A DNA stretch of 64,000 nt from NCBI RefSeq assembly GCF_900496995.4, contig NC_044022.1, positions 16,444,938 through 16,508,937 on the forward strand, read 5' to 3'. Positions 38,440 to 49,984 of this stretch are shown here, piece by piece; positions within the stretch are counted from its first letter, which is position 1, and each line of letters starts with the position of its first letter. A model generated the notes under the pieces. That model made no database searches, was not told the origin of the DNA, and saw nothing but the letters and a program-made list of their open reading frames with translations. The translations under genes and the position numbers were made by a program. The DNA is from Aquila chrysaetos chrysaetos (Eukaryota; Chordata; Aves; Accipitriformes; Accipitridae).

Positions 38440-40379
38440 GTAAGTACCAGCCATAGCCCGTAGAGTGCCGTTGTTGCATGTGTTCCTGCTTTGATGTTAG
38501 GCTGTTCTGTTTCTGGGCGTTGTGTTTGTCGGGCCCTGGGTGATGTTAGCGGTGTGCTCCCAGTTCACCCAGGGCGTAGGTGCAGGTGTAGACTAAGTAA
38601 AACCTTAGGTTTGTTAACACCTAGGTTATAGTGACACTGCTTTGATTTAGGGTGACCATCAATCCGTAGCTTCATTGTGTAGGCCTGGTTGCTTTGTATA
38701 AAGAATGCATGCCTCGCTAACCACTGTACCTTGAAGAGGATCTGAAGACCGATAAAGAGGCAGCATCCTGCCCCAGAAGGTGCCGAAAGCTGGATGATTG
38801 CCAAAGAAGCATGAAGTCAGTAAAATCTGCAGTAACTGGGGGGAAGGTAAAGGTGGTGGGGGAAGATCCATGGCCACCGACTCAATTCAAGACCAAAAAG
38901 ATTTGCCCTCCCCCATAGGGAGCACGTGTGCCAATTTACATAGTAAGGGAGACTAATTTAAATATAACTTAACCAGTAGCAGAAGGGATGGGGATTACGA
39001 ACCAATGAGCCTAAATTTAGGTGGGTTTTTTACTAATCATGTAACAGGATAAATATGTTGTAGTTCTTTGGTGTGGTGTGCTAGCTTTGTGGAATTACCA
39101 CTCAGCACCCATCTTTGTGCAAACATGAAGTAAATAAATATTTCGGCTCTGTGTAAGATTGGCTTATTGCACACCGGGTACAGAACCCCACCTGTGGGAC
39201 AACACAGGTTGCTGTCAAAAATCACCTTTCCTCACAGCGAAGGGCAGATTGGACCCCTGTGCTGCTATTTTAAGTGCATTAGGGTGAGTTTAAGGTCTAG
39301 TGTACTTCTAAGCCTGCATTTAATGCAATTTTGGAATGAAATATTTTCATTTTGAAAAATGTGACGGGGTAGGTTTTGTCTTGAACAGTTAGTGATGCAG
39401 AAAGTCATCTAAATGTAGATTGCTTAAAAATCAGTCACTGATGTATGGCTGCAGCAGATTTGTGATATTTTCTCTTTGTTCTGAGAACAACTTTGAGGTA
39501 TCTGTAGCTGTATGGATTAGAGTAGAAATGGAACTTAAATACTGTAAGCAGTTATGGCTGCTCATGTTCTATAGCCATTTGTTCTGACCTGCTATTGTTT
39601 ACTGCTAGTCTATATACATCTACTGTATTTTCAGACTTTTCAGTTTGCTGTTGTGTATGTATGTCTTCCCATGCTTTTGGGAAGCCTTCTTCCTGAATCC
39701 GCAGTAATCTGTACTCTGAAACATGAAACTGTTATCTAGACAATAGCAGGTTATCTGAGGACATTTAGATGAGTTCTGCTATAGTGTCTTCATATGCTAA
39801 ATTGTGTGTAACTACATTTGAAATATTAATGGGTATGATGATGGGTTTGTGAAACTGTAAAAATCACAGTAAAATTGCAAAGATACACATCTATAGGGCT
39901 GGTAGATGACTAACAAGCGGGTAAAATAACTTGAGGCTATTACATAGGAAGGACAGGTTCCTGAGTCCATTTTGTATAGACTTGGGCAGCTGAAGGGGTG
40001 GTTTGGGTTGTATTGCAGATTCAACTGAAAATTAAAATTTTGTTTGTGGGTCTAGTCTCCATGTCAGTTGATAACCAGTGAACAAAGGTTTGATAGATTG
40101 TTAGAGCAGGAGGCTTTAAGTATCATGTAGCTAGCAAAAGAAAGAAAAGAGGGAAGATGGCATTGCTTCTGATGGTGACAGTGTCTTGGATTAGTTTAAA
40201 AAGGCTGTAGACGACAGTGAAGTGGGTATTTGTATATGACTTAAAACTGCAATATCTTTACAAGTATAAGAAGCTGTTGGCTACACGTGTGTGTGCTTAT
40301 TTAAGGGAAAACTTACTCGTAGTAGGGAGAGGGTTAAAACATTCAGAACTCATCTCTACAAGTCTATGAGCAACCTGAT

Positions 40380-40475
40380 GCAACTCTGAAGTTAGCCTTG
40401 CTTTGAGCAGGAGTTGGACCAAAAGAGCTGTAAAAAGCCCTTCTGACCTAAAATATGCTATGAATATCTTGAGAT
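40380..40475 (+). mobile_element. CR1 LINE 3'-end fragment
   Basis: GAGCAGGAGTTGGACCAAAA, then AGCCCTTCTGACCTAAAATA and TGCTATGAATATC, an old CR1 3' tail in the intron before the TAF1D start codon. Confidence 0.65.
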
Positions 40476-40675
40476 AAGTGGCTGCAACTTAACTGTTACT
40501 CTGAAGGTTGATTCATTTGCTCGTGGTTCATAGGAAAATCTATGTTGAAGTTTGCTCAAGATTGTTCTTGTAAGTTTACCCTATTAGGTGGAGTGGTGGA
40601 AGGCTTGTTACCTGATTAACATAGAATTTTCTTTCGTTTCTTGAATTCTCATTGATTTTTAGGGCAAACTGAAAC

Positions 40676-43600
40676 ATGACTGATACAGATGAATCCCAGG
40701 CTTCTGCCTCTGATTACCCTGATGCCCAAGAGCTAATATGCAGTCCGCAGAAGGAACCATATAAGGTACATGCATGTGAAAAAAATACACGAATGGAGTG
40801 TTCACGTTCAAGGCAGAAGAATGCTGTTCCTGAGGAGTCTTCAGATGAGCTTAACAGTATATGTAAATCATCAGCTGCTTCAGCTGAGATTTTACTGGAC
40901 AGCAGTGATTCAGAAATGTGAGTTTTTATCTCTAGTTTGGATTTTTTCCTGTGAAGAACCTGTGTCATGTATCATAAAAGTACACATGCTTTTGGAAGTA
41001 AATATTTTTCATTTCTTCTTCAGTGATCTCTCTGCTGCTAGTGGCAGTGAGTACCATCCTAAGTGCTCTGTTGCACCTTCAAAGCAAAAAAGGACATCTC
41101 AATCTTCAAGGCAGCAAGCTGAATCTGTTGCAGGAGTGCCTGACAACGAAAGCTCTTCAGATTCTTCTCTGTCCCCTGCAAGTCCAGTGAAATCATCGGA
41201 AACTTCCAAGAAAGAGAAGTCAAAACTAAACTTGAAGGCCATATTTGCCTATCACTTCAGGGGAAAGAAGTTTAAGGCTGCTGCACACCGAAAATACAAG
41301 CGTGGCTTGGGGAAGAAGAAGAAGAAAAAGTATGAGAGCACAGGGATGCCTACGGGGAGGCCACCACTGACAGCCTCACCACAAGAGCAAAAGAGAAGGC
41401 TTCTAGACAGAGGTTTTCAATTCCCTTTTGTTGAAAAACATTATGGGATGAAACATATTCCCTTAAAGATGGTTCTTGGCTATGAGGTGAGCCCTCTGTT
41501 TTGTGGGATAAATGTATTGTTTCTTTATTTAGCCAATTTAAGTTCACTATTTTTAGACTATCTTTTGCTTCTACCTGATGTGTTACAATAAAACAAGGAA
41601 ACAGTTTTTACTTCTGTTAAAGAGGACAATTGATGTTGTCTGTTTATTTAATACCTTTAAGACAAACACAGCTAAAATACAGGTGTCAATATAATATTAC
41701 AGTTAAGAATACAAATGCTTTATAGTGGTATTTTTAAGATCTCACATGATGTATTTTTTATTTCAGCAAGCAGCTACAAAGGGATATTTCCAGTACATTG
41801 AAGTGCTTAAATATGAGGAACATCTTAAAAAAGCTTTAAAAGCCCTTCAGGCTAGTGAAGACTTAGAAAGAGAATGTCTGGCGGTACGAAAACACAAATA
41901 CTTAGATGATGAGGGCCCCATTTCCCCAATTCAGGAGATGAAGTAAGTTCATCTTTATATTTTTGGGTGGTATAAAACTTGCTTTTTTGTTCTTGACTAG
42001 AATAGAAATTTGTGTGTATAGAGGTAGATGCAAGACACCCCACCTCCTCAGCTCTTGGTCACCCCCAGCCTGTTGGCTGGCATGGGGAGGGCATCAATGC
42101 TGCTTTAGTTGTAAATCCAAAACAGCACCATACAGGCTGCTGTGAAGAAAGCCAACTCCATCCCAGCTGCACCAGTACAATCAGCTATTCTTACAGTTGA
42201 GGAATTCAGGAGGTAGTACAGTTGCTTGTAGTAGCATGTGATTTTGTGACAGAGTTGTAGGTGTATCAAGTTCAGTTCCTATCCTGGCCTTTTAACCTGT
42301 ATCAGCATTGTGTAATCTAAATGTGAATATCTGCTTATGAAAGCATTGTTTATTTTGGGAACAAAATGCTCAGCCATGTGGAATTCTTTGCCTGTAAATG
42401 TGACTTGGAACTTCTCAAAGAATGAGATAGTTTTAATCTGAAGACTGATCATTGTTTCAAGTGTCAAGAGACATTGTACAGTCTCATTAAAATGATGTGG
42501 TAGAAATTTTTTTTTAAAAAAAGGTATTTCCTGAAATTAGTTCCTCTGTAGTTACCCCAAATAAAGAAGTGTAGTGTTTATGCAAAGACTAAAGGATATT
42601 TTTAAATTTCCTTTTTACTTTATTAAGCATTGAAGTATCATCTTAGGTTGGTCTTTTTGGTTAGTTAACTTATATGCAATAAAGGGATCAGTAAATCAGT
42701 AAGAATACTTAATGTTGTAAATATACACAGCACCTTAAAACTGGAAAGCCTACAAGACAGTGTAAAGGTACAAAGCTGTCTTTCAGCTACTGTTCACTTT
42801 ACTAATCACTTACAGGGCTAGTTTATGCAAGTTGAACTATTGGGGTGATCCTGTAAAATGAGTAACAATAATTAGTTTGCTCTCTTACAAAAGAGCAGAA
42901 GCAGCAAAGTTCTGTAGAATAAATACAAGTCAGCTCATCCAGACACTCAATTCTTTATCTGAAATGAGTACTAGAAGACTTTCTAGGTTTTGGAACCAGT
43001 CCTCCCTGTGCCACTTGTTAAAACCATAGTACTAAAATGGTTTCATCTCTTTATAGGGAGTCCTTTCTATCTTGAGAGAAACCTGTGGATGATAATGGAA
43101 TTTAATTTCATACTTGTGTTTCATGGCAGTGTGGAGATAATATTTCTCAGTTACAATATCAGGAAGAAAGTTGTGTACTCTTGTTAGCTGAGGCCTATCC
43201 TCTTCCTTTCTTGATTGTATTCTGCTTGTTTTCTAACTTGCTGTCTTTATAGCCTGTTTGTCGGTGTAATTCTAAGTATCTCAATACTACCGTTGATGTC
43301 TGCTACTAAATCTTTGTTCTGCTGCGAAGCACTGCTTCTGTCCTGCCACTGTTGCTAGTTAGGATGTAATTCTGCTGTCCAAAACTGTCATTTGAGAACA
43401 ACCTTATGTAGAAGTAGTATTATCTTACACCTACAAGCTGTAGCACTTCGATACATGTTAAGAGAAACCAGGGGTTGTGGTAGGAAAACAGTTTCCACAT
43501 TTTAAGCTACTGTAAAAGTACAGAGTTTTATTTGAATTTTTATATTTTCAGTGAAGATGGTGATGATGACAGCTTGAATTCTGATAATCAAGAAGTCCTT

Positions 43601-44046
43601 GATGCCAGAGTAGTGGTGAGTAAATACTCTGTAACTTCAAAAACTCTCTGACCTTCTTTCTCTTCTGAGGTTAAAGAATTAATAGATAATGTTTTGAGTA
43701 CTTAATTCTTGAGCTTGGTTTCAGAGTTAACTGTTCGATACCTGTGAATCCTGATCTGTAATGCAGAAGGAAGTTGTTTTGAGAGTCCACACTGAAATAA
43801 TGCTGGAATGTATGGGAATTCTGGAGTTCTCTGAAGAGTTCTTAAATTTGCAAAGTTACTACCAAAATCTTACCTTTTAAGTATCTGAAAACTAGACTTG
43901 TGAATACTTCTTTCTGTCTTCCATTTTCTTAGGAGAACAGCTCTTTCATTATAAGCAGCAAAATTCCCAGTAAGAAAAAACCAAAGCCAGAAACAAAACG
44001 TGCAAAATCAACTGAAGTGATCGAAGTAGAGGAGGAAGAAGAGTAG
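40676..44046 (+). CDS. TAF1D: TATA box-binding protein-associated factor RNA polymerase I subunit D (5 coding exons)
   Basis: Subunit of the SL1/TIF-IB complex that recruits RNA polymerase I to rDNA promoters in the nucleolus. Coding exons are 40676-40917 (exon starts 40663), 41024-41486, 41767-41942, 43552-43615 and 43933-44046, phases consistent, 352 residues. Human is 278; the extra length is mainly in the low-complexity Ser/acidic N-terminus. Conserved core: LNLKAIFAYHFRGKKF, a Lys/Arg block ending GKKKKKKYESTG, PTGRPP, GFQFPFVEKHYG, GYFQYIEVLKYEEHLKKALK, KYLDDEGPISPI, then SSFIISS and an acidic end EVEEEEE. The start codon lies 13 bases inside its exon. The last coding exon runs on 174 bases past the stop to a donor at 44221, leading into non-coding exons. 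Confidence 0.93.
42034..42179 (-). mobile_element. Old fragment of the same LTR family
   Basis: The segment with CCAAAACAGCACCATACAGG and CCAACTCCATCCCAGCTG lines up with the terminal part of the solo LTR at 20633-21232 (CCCAAAATATAACACTATAC; TTAATTCTATCCCAGCC). It also keeps the CAGCCTGTTGGCTGGC block. It is shorter and more diverged than the other two copies, so it is likely older or from a related subfamily. Confidence 0.55.
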
Positions 44047-45222
44047 GCTGCTGAGAACTCCGGGCTTCTGCAAGGCTCACCTCAGTGAACAGAAAACTGA
44101 GAAATGAGGTGGCAGTGGTCACTCTTCAGATACCTTTTTCATGGCCTACTTGGTTTAAAACATTGTCCTGAAGTCAATGTTGAGCTATCAACCAAGCAAC
44201 CTAGTCAGATTTTGTTTAAGGTGAGTATATTGGGCTTGTGTCCGAGACCATTACAAAACAAGTATAATGACTTTTTGCAAAGCTTTTGAGCGTCTTCTGT
44301 GCTGTCCTGTATCAAGTGTTTAATATCCTTGATTCAGTTGCTGATAATCGTGCCGAAATGCTAGCTTCTGCAACTTTACTTCTGTTAACCAATGGATCAG
44401 AGAATTTATGTAATTCAGAACAGCAAAACAAGTTCCAAATATTGTAACATAGCAGCAGCACAGTATAGAGAAGTGTATGCATTTGCATACGTACATATAT
44501 ACGCTCAAGTTACAAAGGGCAATTTGGATGCCTTTTTTCATGACGTTTTTGTGAGTGATACTTAGATTATTTTTCTGTGTCTTAAGGAAGTGCAGGTTAT
44601 GCTTTGAAATACTTCAAGAGCTAAGTAAGGGTTGAAGACAGAATTGAAGCTTAATGCAAATCAAGTGCCAACAGTAAAAATCCAAAAGTGGTTAGTCAAC
44701 TTAGACAAAAGTCTATTGCAAAATATGGTTAATGCATTTGAATGATGATAAAATCAATTTGTATGATCGAGGTTGTCTATTCCATGTGGAATAACTCTTC
44801 AGAAAACTAATTTTCTGCTCCTGAATCTTAATACAATAATCTGACGTTATAAATTATCTTAAAAATAGCTGTTGCAGCGCAGTGAATCTTGGATTAAAAG
44901 ATTCTTTTTCCCCTCTTGCCTTCCTCTGTCTAGAATGGGTTCTGATTTGAACACGACTAAGCAGAAGATGAAAGTGCTTTATAATGACAGCACCTAACAA
45001 GCATTGCCCCAGTTGCAATACCTTTCTCAAAGGTGTCTTAGTTGGAAACATGACAAGTGAATGTTTGGAAATAGTCTGAATATGGCTAACTCCTAGATGA
45101 CAAGGCTGTCTTGGTAGCAGTAGAAGTAAAAAATTGTTTAAAAAGTTTACTTGTGAATCAACAAGATTTAAAAACCAAAGGGTGATCTGTGTCACTCAAA
45201 TACTCTTTAATAACCAAATTGC

Positions 45223-45359
45223 TGTCAGCAACAAACTAACAGCTGTTCAGCAGGTAAAAGTAGTCTGTGCTGAACAGGGATGTTGTCAGAAAAAGACTTA
45301 ATATCTAATGGTTTAATTTCCTTCAAAATGTAATTGGCAGCCTGAGGAGATTTACAGTA
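45223..45359 (+). ncRNA. H/ACA snoRNA candidate 1
   Basis: The 5' hairpin has lower stem GCAACA/TGTTGT and upper stem CTGTTCAGCA/TGCTGAACAG (10 pairs). A hinge AGAAAA fits the H box ANANNA. A weaker 3' hairpin follows, and ACA lies three bases before 45359. Length of 137 is typical. From host position this could be SNORA18 or SNORA40, but I cannot assign it by sequence. Confidence 0.5.
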
Positions 45360-45673
45360 GGTGCTCAGTGTAATGAGAGCGGGTCAAGTTGCAATTCCTT
45401 GTATGCTTGAATTAAGGTCCCAGATCTTTGTAAAGGAAGTTTGGAGTTTCCCAGTTGCAACTTGATAGCTCTAGGGAGTAAGGCTGTAAAAATTACTCTT
45501 CAGTAGTTGAAGATCACAATTAATATTGGTCCAAAATTAATGGCTAAATGTAACTCTTTCAGGCATCTACCTGAGAAATACTCTCTGGCTTGAAAGACTC
45601 ATCCTGGATCTAGGAGTGGGGTTCTTGCTTGGTAAGGCATAGCGAGGTGGTATGTGGAGTCCCGCTCATTCTG

Positions 45674-45751
45674 CAGTTCATGTGATGAATTTTTCTGTTC
45701 AACTGCTGAGTGACTCAGAAATGAACTAAATTTCAATTCTGATTAGAACTG
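45674..45751 (+). ncRNA. Box C/D snoRNA, SNORD5-like
   Basis: C box GTGATGA at 45682-45688, D box CTGA at 45739-45742, and terminal stem CAGTTC (45674-45679) with GAACTG (45746-45751). The segment 45696-45708 (TGTTCAACTGCTG) is complementary to CAGCAGTTGAACA, which I recall from a conserved part of 28S rRNA. If GTGA at 45710-45713 serves as a degenerate D' box, the guided base is the C of that segment, the site known for SNORD5 (28S C2409 in the older numbering). It lies in the TAF1D intron ending at 45884. Confidence 0.7.
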
Positions 45752-46977
45752 GATAAATACACATGAAAATCAAGCTTATTACAACTGTTAAATTGATTGC
45801 TGAAGCCTAGCTTTTGGCTTTAGGAATCTTTGGTTATTTGACCATGTCTGATAGTTCTTATTCCTTTGTTTTTTTTTCTTCTAGTTTGTTGCTTTTGGAA
45901 GGTGAAATGCCACTCAGTTTTCTTGATGTGCAAGGTAAGCTGTTGCTTGGTTTTCAGTTCTGGTTTTTTCAGGTAGCTTTTATGCTTTACTTCACAAAAT
46001 GTTTTGAAAAAAACAGTATTCTGTAGTTCAAGTGAATACATTACAGTGTTTCACAGCTGTGTAACTTTTCTGTGTGATGCTTCCAAGGTATCGAGTGCAA
46101 CATCTCTTATCAGTCTGACCAAAATTAGAGCCTGTAGTCTCTGCTTGAATGAAAACTAAAACTTTTGAGTTCTTGAATATCTGTATATTAAATACAGTTT
46201 TTGTTAGAAGTTATATACAGAAATACTTTGTTTCTACCTGATGTTGAATGCTGCAGTGCAACTTAATGTATGTGATTTAGTTGCAACACTACCTGGGATT
46301 TCACCTGCTGAAGATGTTTGAGAACTACTGTACCCTTTTGTCTCCTGGTGGTGCCCCACCCATGCTTTCTGTACTGGGGTGTATCGCACAGCTGCAGCTT
46401 CTGATTGCTTCCCTGTGGTAAAATTTCATCTTAATGCATGTCCCATGCGAGAACAGGCAGGACAGCAGAAAGAAGCTGGTAATCTTGCACATATGCATTG
46501 CTAAATCTGTGAAACTTCTTACTGTGGGATGTTACCAAGTTTGGCTTCAGGAGAGTCTAGGAAATTGGATGGAAGAAAACGCCATGTAAGATAACCAGAT
46601 AGGAAAACATCTTTAACGTGGGAAACCCTGAGCTAAAGCTGGGCAAGTAATGAAACTCGCAAGAACGTACTTAAGAGGGTAGGATCGAGGCATCTTTTTT
46701 GGCCCTAGCTGCTGTGAGGGTACTGGACTAGAAAACATCGGTTTGATACAGCATAAATTGTTCTTATGTCAGCATATCTGATACTGAACTCCTTGTCGCA
46801 GTTACGTTAGTCCAAACTATACCTGACTCTAAAAATAGAAAACAGTAGTGGAAGGTGACAGTTATTAATTGTAAGTATATAGTAGACTGAGAAATGACTT
46901 GATTTTTGTGTCCTGTTCAAATGCTGCTTCAAAAATACTGAAAAATAAGATGAAAGCTGATGCAGTCACTCTGTTAC

Positions 46978-47106
46978 AGCACGTGTTCAGTTTTTGTCTG
47001 TTGCTGTAGACAAAAACCTGGAACCTAGTGCTTAGAAAAAAACCCTTCTTTTGCAACCCACAGCTGATGAACATATTAGTTGTGTTACTTATATGAAGGG
47101 ACAATA
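46978..47106 (+). ncRNA. H/ACA snoRNA candidate 2
   Basis: The 5' hairpin has a very strong upper stem GTTTTTGTCT/AGACAAAAAC and lower pairs GTTC/GGAAC and GCAC/GTGC. The hinge AGAAAA fits the H box. The 3' hairpin has lower stem CCCTTC/GAAGGG and upper stem CACAGCT/AGTTGTG, followed at once by ACA at 47101-47103 and three bases. It occupies the intron 45935-47215. Confidence 0.8.
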
Positions 47107-47449
47107 TTTGCATGTATTCAAACAGCAATTAATTCAAATACTGATGAATGTAGGGAACGAGTGTCATGTTCCTGATTTGCAGAAGTGTAGTTCAGTTATA
47201 TCAATTTCTTTCCAGATGCTGCAGCTAAACACGCCAGCTCTGCAGCAGTGAGCAGTTGTAACTTTTTTGACTGCTTGAATTCTTATGGCTGTTTGCCGGC
47301 CCTCTGATGTACAAGTATTACTTCGGTGGACTTTCGTGGAACATGTTAGCAAAAGATGTAAGCTTTGTGTTTCTTTTGAACTTCAGCATAAGAATACTAG
47401 ATTTCTTCAGACAAGTACTATTTCCCACAGGAAGTAATCTGTAATTTGT

Positions 47450-47587
47450 GCACTGTATGGTATCTGCACCCAGCAGTGTCTTCCTGATGGGGTGTTCAAA
47501 AAGCAGTGCTACAGTATTTCAGCAGCTGGCATCGTTGGTTTTCATGCAGATGTGCTGGTTAAACTTGGTATTTCTGTTGAAACAAGT
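47450..47587 (+). ncRNA. H/ACA snoRNA candidate 3 (paralogue of candidate 6)
   Basis: The 5' hairpin is closed by GCACTGT/GCAGTGC, followed by H box ACAGTA. The 3' hairpin is closed by TTCAGCAG/CTGTTGAA, then ACA at 47582-47584 and three bases. It is 138 bases long and closely similar along its whole length to 50771-50908. It sits in the intron 47358-47706. Confidence 0.8.
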
Positions 47588-47982
47588 AGATTGAAAGTTT
47601 CTTAGTGGGAAGCTTGTCAAATACAACATTGAAGAACTGTTGAACTGTTAAGGGATAAAAGTATAGTTAAATCAATGACCTTGCTCCAAAATATTTCTTC
47701 TTAAAGGGGCATTCCTGTGATGTCTGGAACACAGTGGCAAGCCTCTACTTCGGGGTAAGTATTGAGGAAATAGTGTTTTCCTAGGTGGAGGTAGTTGGAT
47801 GAGGATCATAAAAGTTCAAGTCTTTAGCTTTCTGGCTGCCTTTTTACAAAGAAGCAGTATTCTATTTTGAAACACAAATCCAACTACCAGATGGCAGCTA
47901 GTGACATGTTTCTTTTAAAGTTAACTGGCTAGGCTTCAAAAATAGAAGCTATTCTGCAGACATTGTGAAGAGTTAATTGTTA

Positions 47983-48114
47983 TGCCTCGTTATTCAGCAA
48001 ATAGACACAACTCACTGTGTGTCTGAATTGAAAAACGTGGCTAGAAGAGTAACAGGTTATGCTTTCCTCACTGTAAAGTTAATTGCAGTGGTGACAATGA
48101 GACCTGTAACAGGT
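47983..48114 (+). ncRNA. H/ACA snoRNA candidate 4
   Basis: The 5' hairpin has lower stem GCCTCGTT/AACGTGGC (one mismatch) and upper stem GACAC/GTGTC. The H box is AGAAGA. The 3' hairpin has lower stem ACAGGT/ACCTGT and upper stem CACTGTAA/TTGCAGTG around two 11-base pockets, then ACA at 48109-48111. This is a textbook fold, in the intron 47755-48608. Confidence 0.82.
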
Positions 48115-48818
48115 TTACTTAGTGGGACAATTATGCAAACATAGTTAAAAATGCAGCTACTGTAAAATCCCAAGGATTAGCTTGTTTTGATGTTTTTGAA
48201 TTCAGCATCCTGCCTACTAAAGGAAGTAGGATTAGCAGGTAGAGGAAAAATATAGTCAGTGGTTTTTTACAGCGTATTTGTAAGCTGTCTTAAAATGGTA
48301 TCTCATATGTGTTTTCTTTACATCACAGTATCAGCTGACTGTTGGTTAACTCCCTTAGTTGTATCTTTTGTGCCATAGTCCTCCAATTTCTTAAATTGCA
48401 GATAGATTTTGTTGATAGTTGTGTGGCCATGGCTCTGATTTCAAAAGAAATGCTTTGTTTTGGCATTAGCATTCAGGCAGCAAGCATCACTGGACTATAA
48501 TCTGCCTGCCTCATATTCAGTATAAAAGTGCCTAAGTCTTAATAAATTACTAAAATACTGAAGAAACTTGAAACTATTACTCAGATGCAACAATTTACTT
48601 CTTTTTAGGAAGTCCAGGATAGTCCAGTCTGAACTAGCATCTTGGTAAGTTAGTGTGATGTATTGTTATTTAACCCTTGCCTGTTGCAGGCTAGCTGTCT
48701 TTCTTTAACTTGGTGAGCTGGTTATATTGCTAGTTTTTCCTTAACTGAGAAGGGCCAGTGTTGCTTTAGAAAACATAAGAGCTTCTCTTCCCCCAAACTT
48801 GAGAATGCTGTGAGAGAG

Positions 48819-48887
48819 TTGTTGTGATGATTGGCAAAATGTTCAACTGCTCTGAAGAGAGTGAGTGAGAATAGCCTTTCTGAACAA
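48819..48887 (+). ncRNA. Box C/D snoRNA, SNORD6-like
   Basis: C box GTGATGA 48824-48830, D' CTGA 48852-48855, C'-like TGAGTGA 48862-48868, D box CTGA 48880-48883, terminal stem TTGT/ACAA. The 12 bases directly before D' (TGTTCAACTGCT) are complementary to AGCAGTTGAACA, recalled from conserved 28S rRNA. The fifth base from D' pairs with the G two bases after the C assigned to the SNORD5-like RNA, matching the known SNORD6 site (28S G2411, older numbering). Confidence 0.8.
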
Positions 48888-49842
48888 ATCTATTACAAGC
48901 AACCTTTTCATGTCACCTTATTCTGGGCATCTTGAGTATTTAACATGCAGTGTTTTCTGTCAGTGAGCAAAGATCATGACTGTGTGACTTTCTTTTGAAA
49001 ATAAACAGGAAATTAAGAAGAACCATCAAATTAAATAGGATAATATTCAGGCATTATAGTAGCTTTAGGTGTGATTCCAAATATAGGCTATCAGGAATGC
49101 CTGTGGTGGTTAGAGCCACTTGAGTACTGAGTACCACTCTAGGTTCTGCTGATTTGTATGCATATGCATGTCAGTTTGTAACCTTATCTTGCTTTTTCAG
49201 GTGGTATGTAATTAGAGAAGATGAGACAAGAAATGCAGGATGCCATTTCACAGAAATCTGAAGTGCTTGCTAGGGTTAGTATGACATCTGAAGTTCTGCA
49301 TATTCCTTAATGATTTAAGAGCTCTGGTTTTCAGTGGCTGGAAGTCTGTATGACATCAAGCTTACTGACTTCTGGAGGGTTTCAGGGAGTTGTTTGAACA
49401 CTAGGTTACTGTATTTTAATCTAGCATTCACTCTGTTAAGTTAAGAATTTATTTTAACTTTGATTTGTCCAAAGAACACTCACAAATTTCTCAGTCAAAA
49501 AGGAGGTGATCAGCTTAACTGCTTAAACTGATACTATTACTTCTACAAGTAATTAATTTAACACTTGGCGGGAAAGTTATGGGGAAGATTCTGTTTGAGT
49601 ACAATTTTGTAGTTAATTCCCTTTGTTCTTTGCCTTTCAGGTAACATTAACTTTTAACATTAAAACTGTTGCTAATATGAAGGAGTTACTTCATCTTCCC
49701 CAAATGATACCCCAAAGGTATCATTTAGCTTCCTCCTTCTCCCAAATGTCTTGAAACAAGTAAAAAGATGCTTAAGGATCTATAAGAGATACCTTTCCAG
49801 TCTGGTTGATTATCTATTGCATTAATTTATAGTACCAGAAAT

Positions 49843-49984
49843 GCTGAGGTCTATCCCGATAGGATCTCTTCTGTAGGTTCGTGTCGTTGGAAATGCCTCA
49901 CAGAATAAACTTGTGGTTTCGCTTTACCCATTGAACTACCTGTTAGCTCTGTGGGATAAAACTGCAAGACATATCTCTGCAGAT
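49843..49984 (+). ncRNA. H/ACA snoRNA candidate 5
   Basis: The 5' hairpin is closed by TGAGG/CCTCA. The hinge AGAATA fits the H box. The 3' hairpin has CTTG/CAAG and GGTTT/AAACT pairs, then ACA at 49979-49981 and three bases. Length is 142. It lies in the intron before the exon at 50029. Confidence 0.72.

Noticed and set aside
44735-44825. Possible box C/D RNA (ATGATGA ... CTGA)
   Set aside because: The sequences next to the two boxes do not pair into a terminal stem and no D'/C' arrangement is visible.
46640-46755. Possible H/ACA RNA ending GATACA
   Set aside because: The 5' hairpin is too short and no hinge fits ANANNA; the same intron already holds a convincing candidate at 46978-47106.
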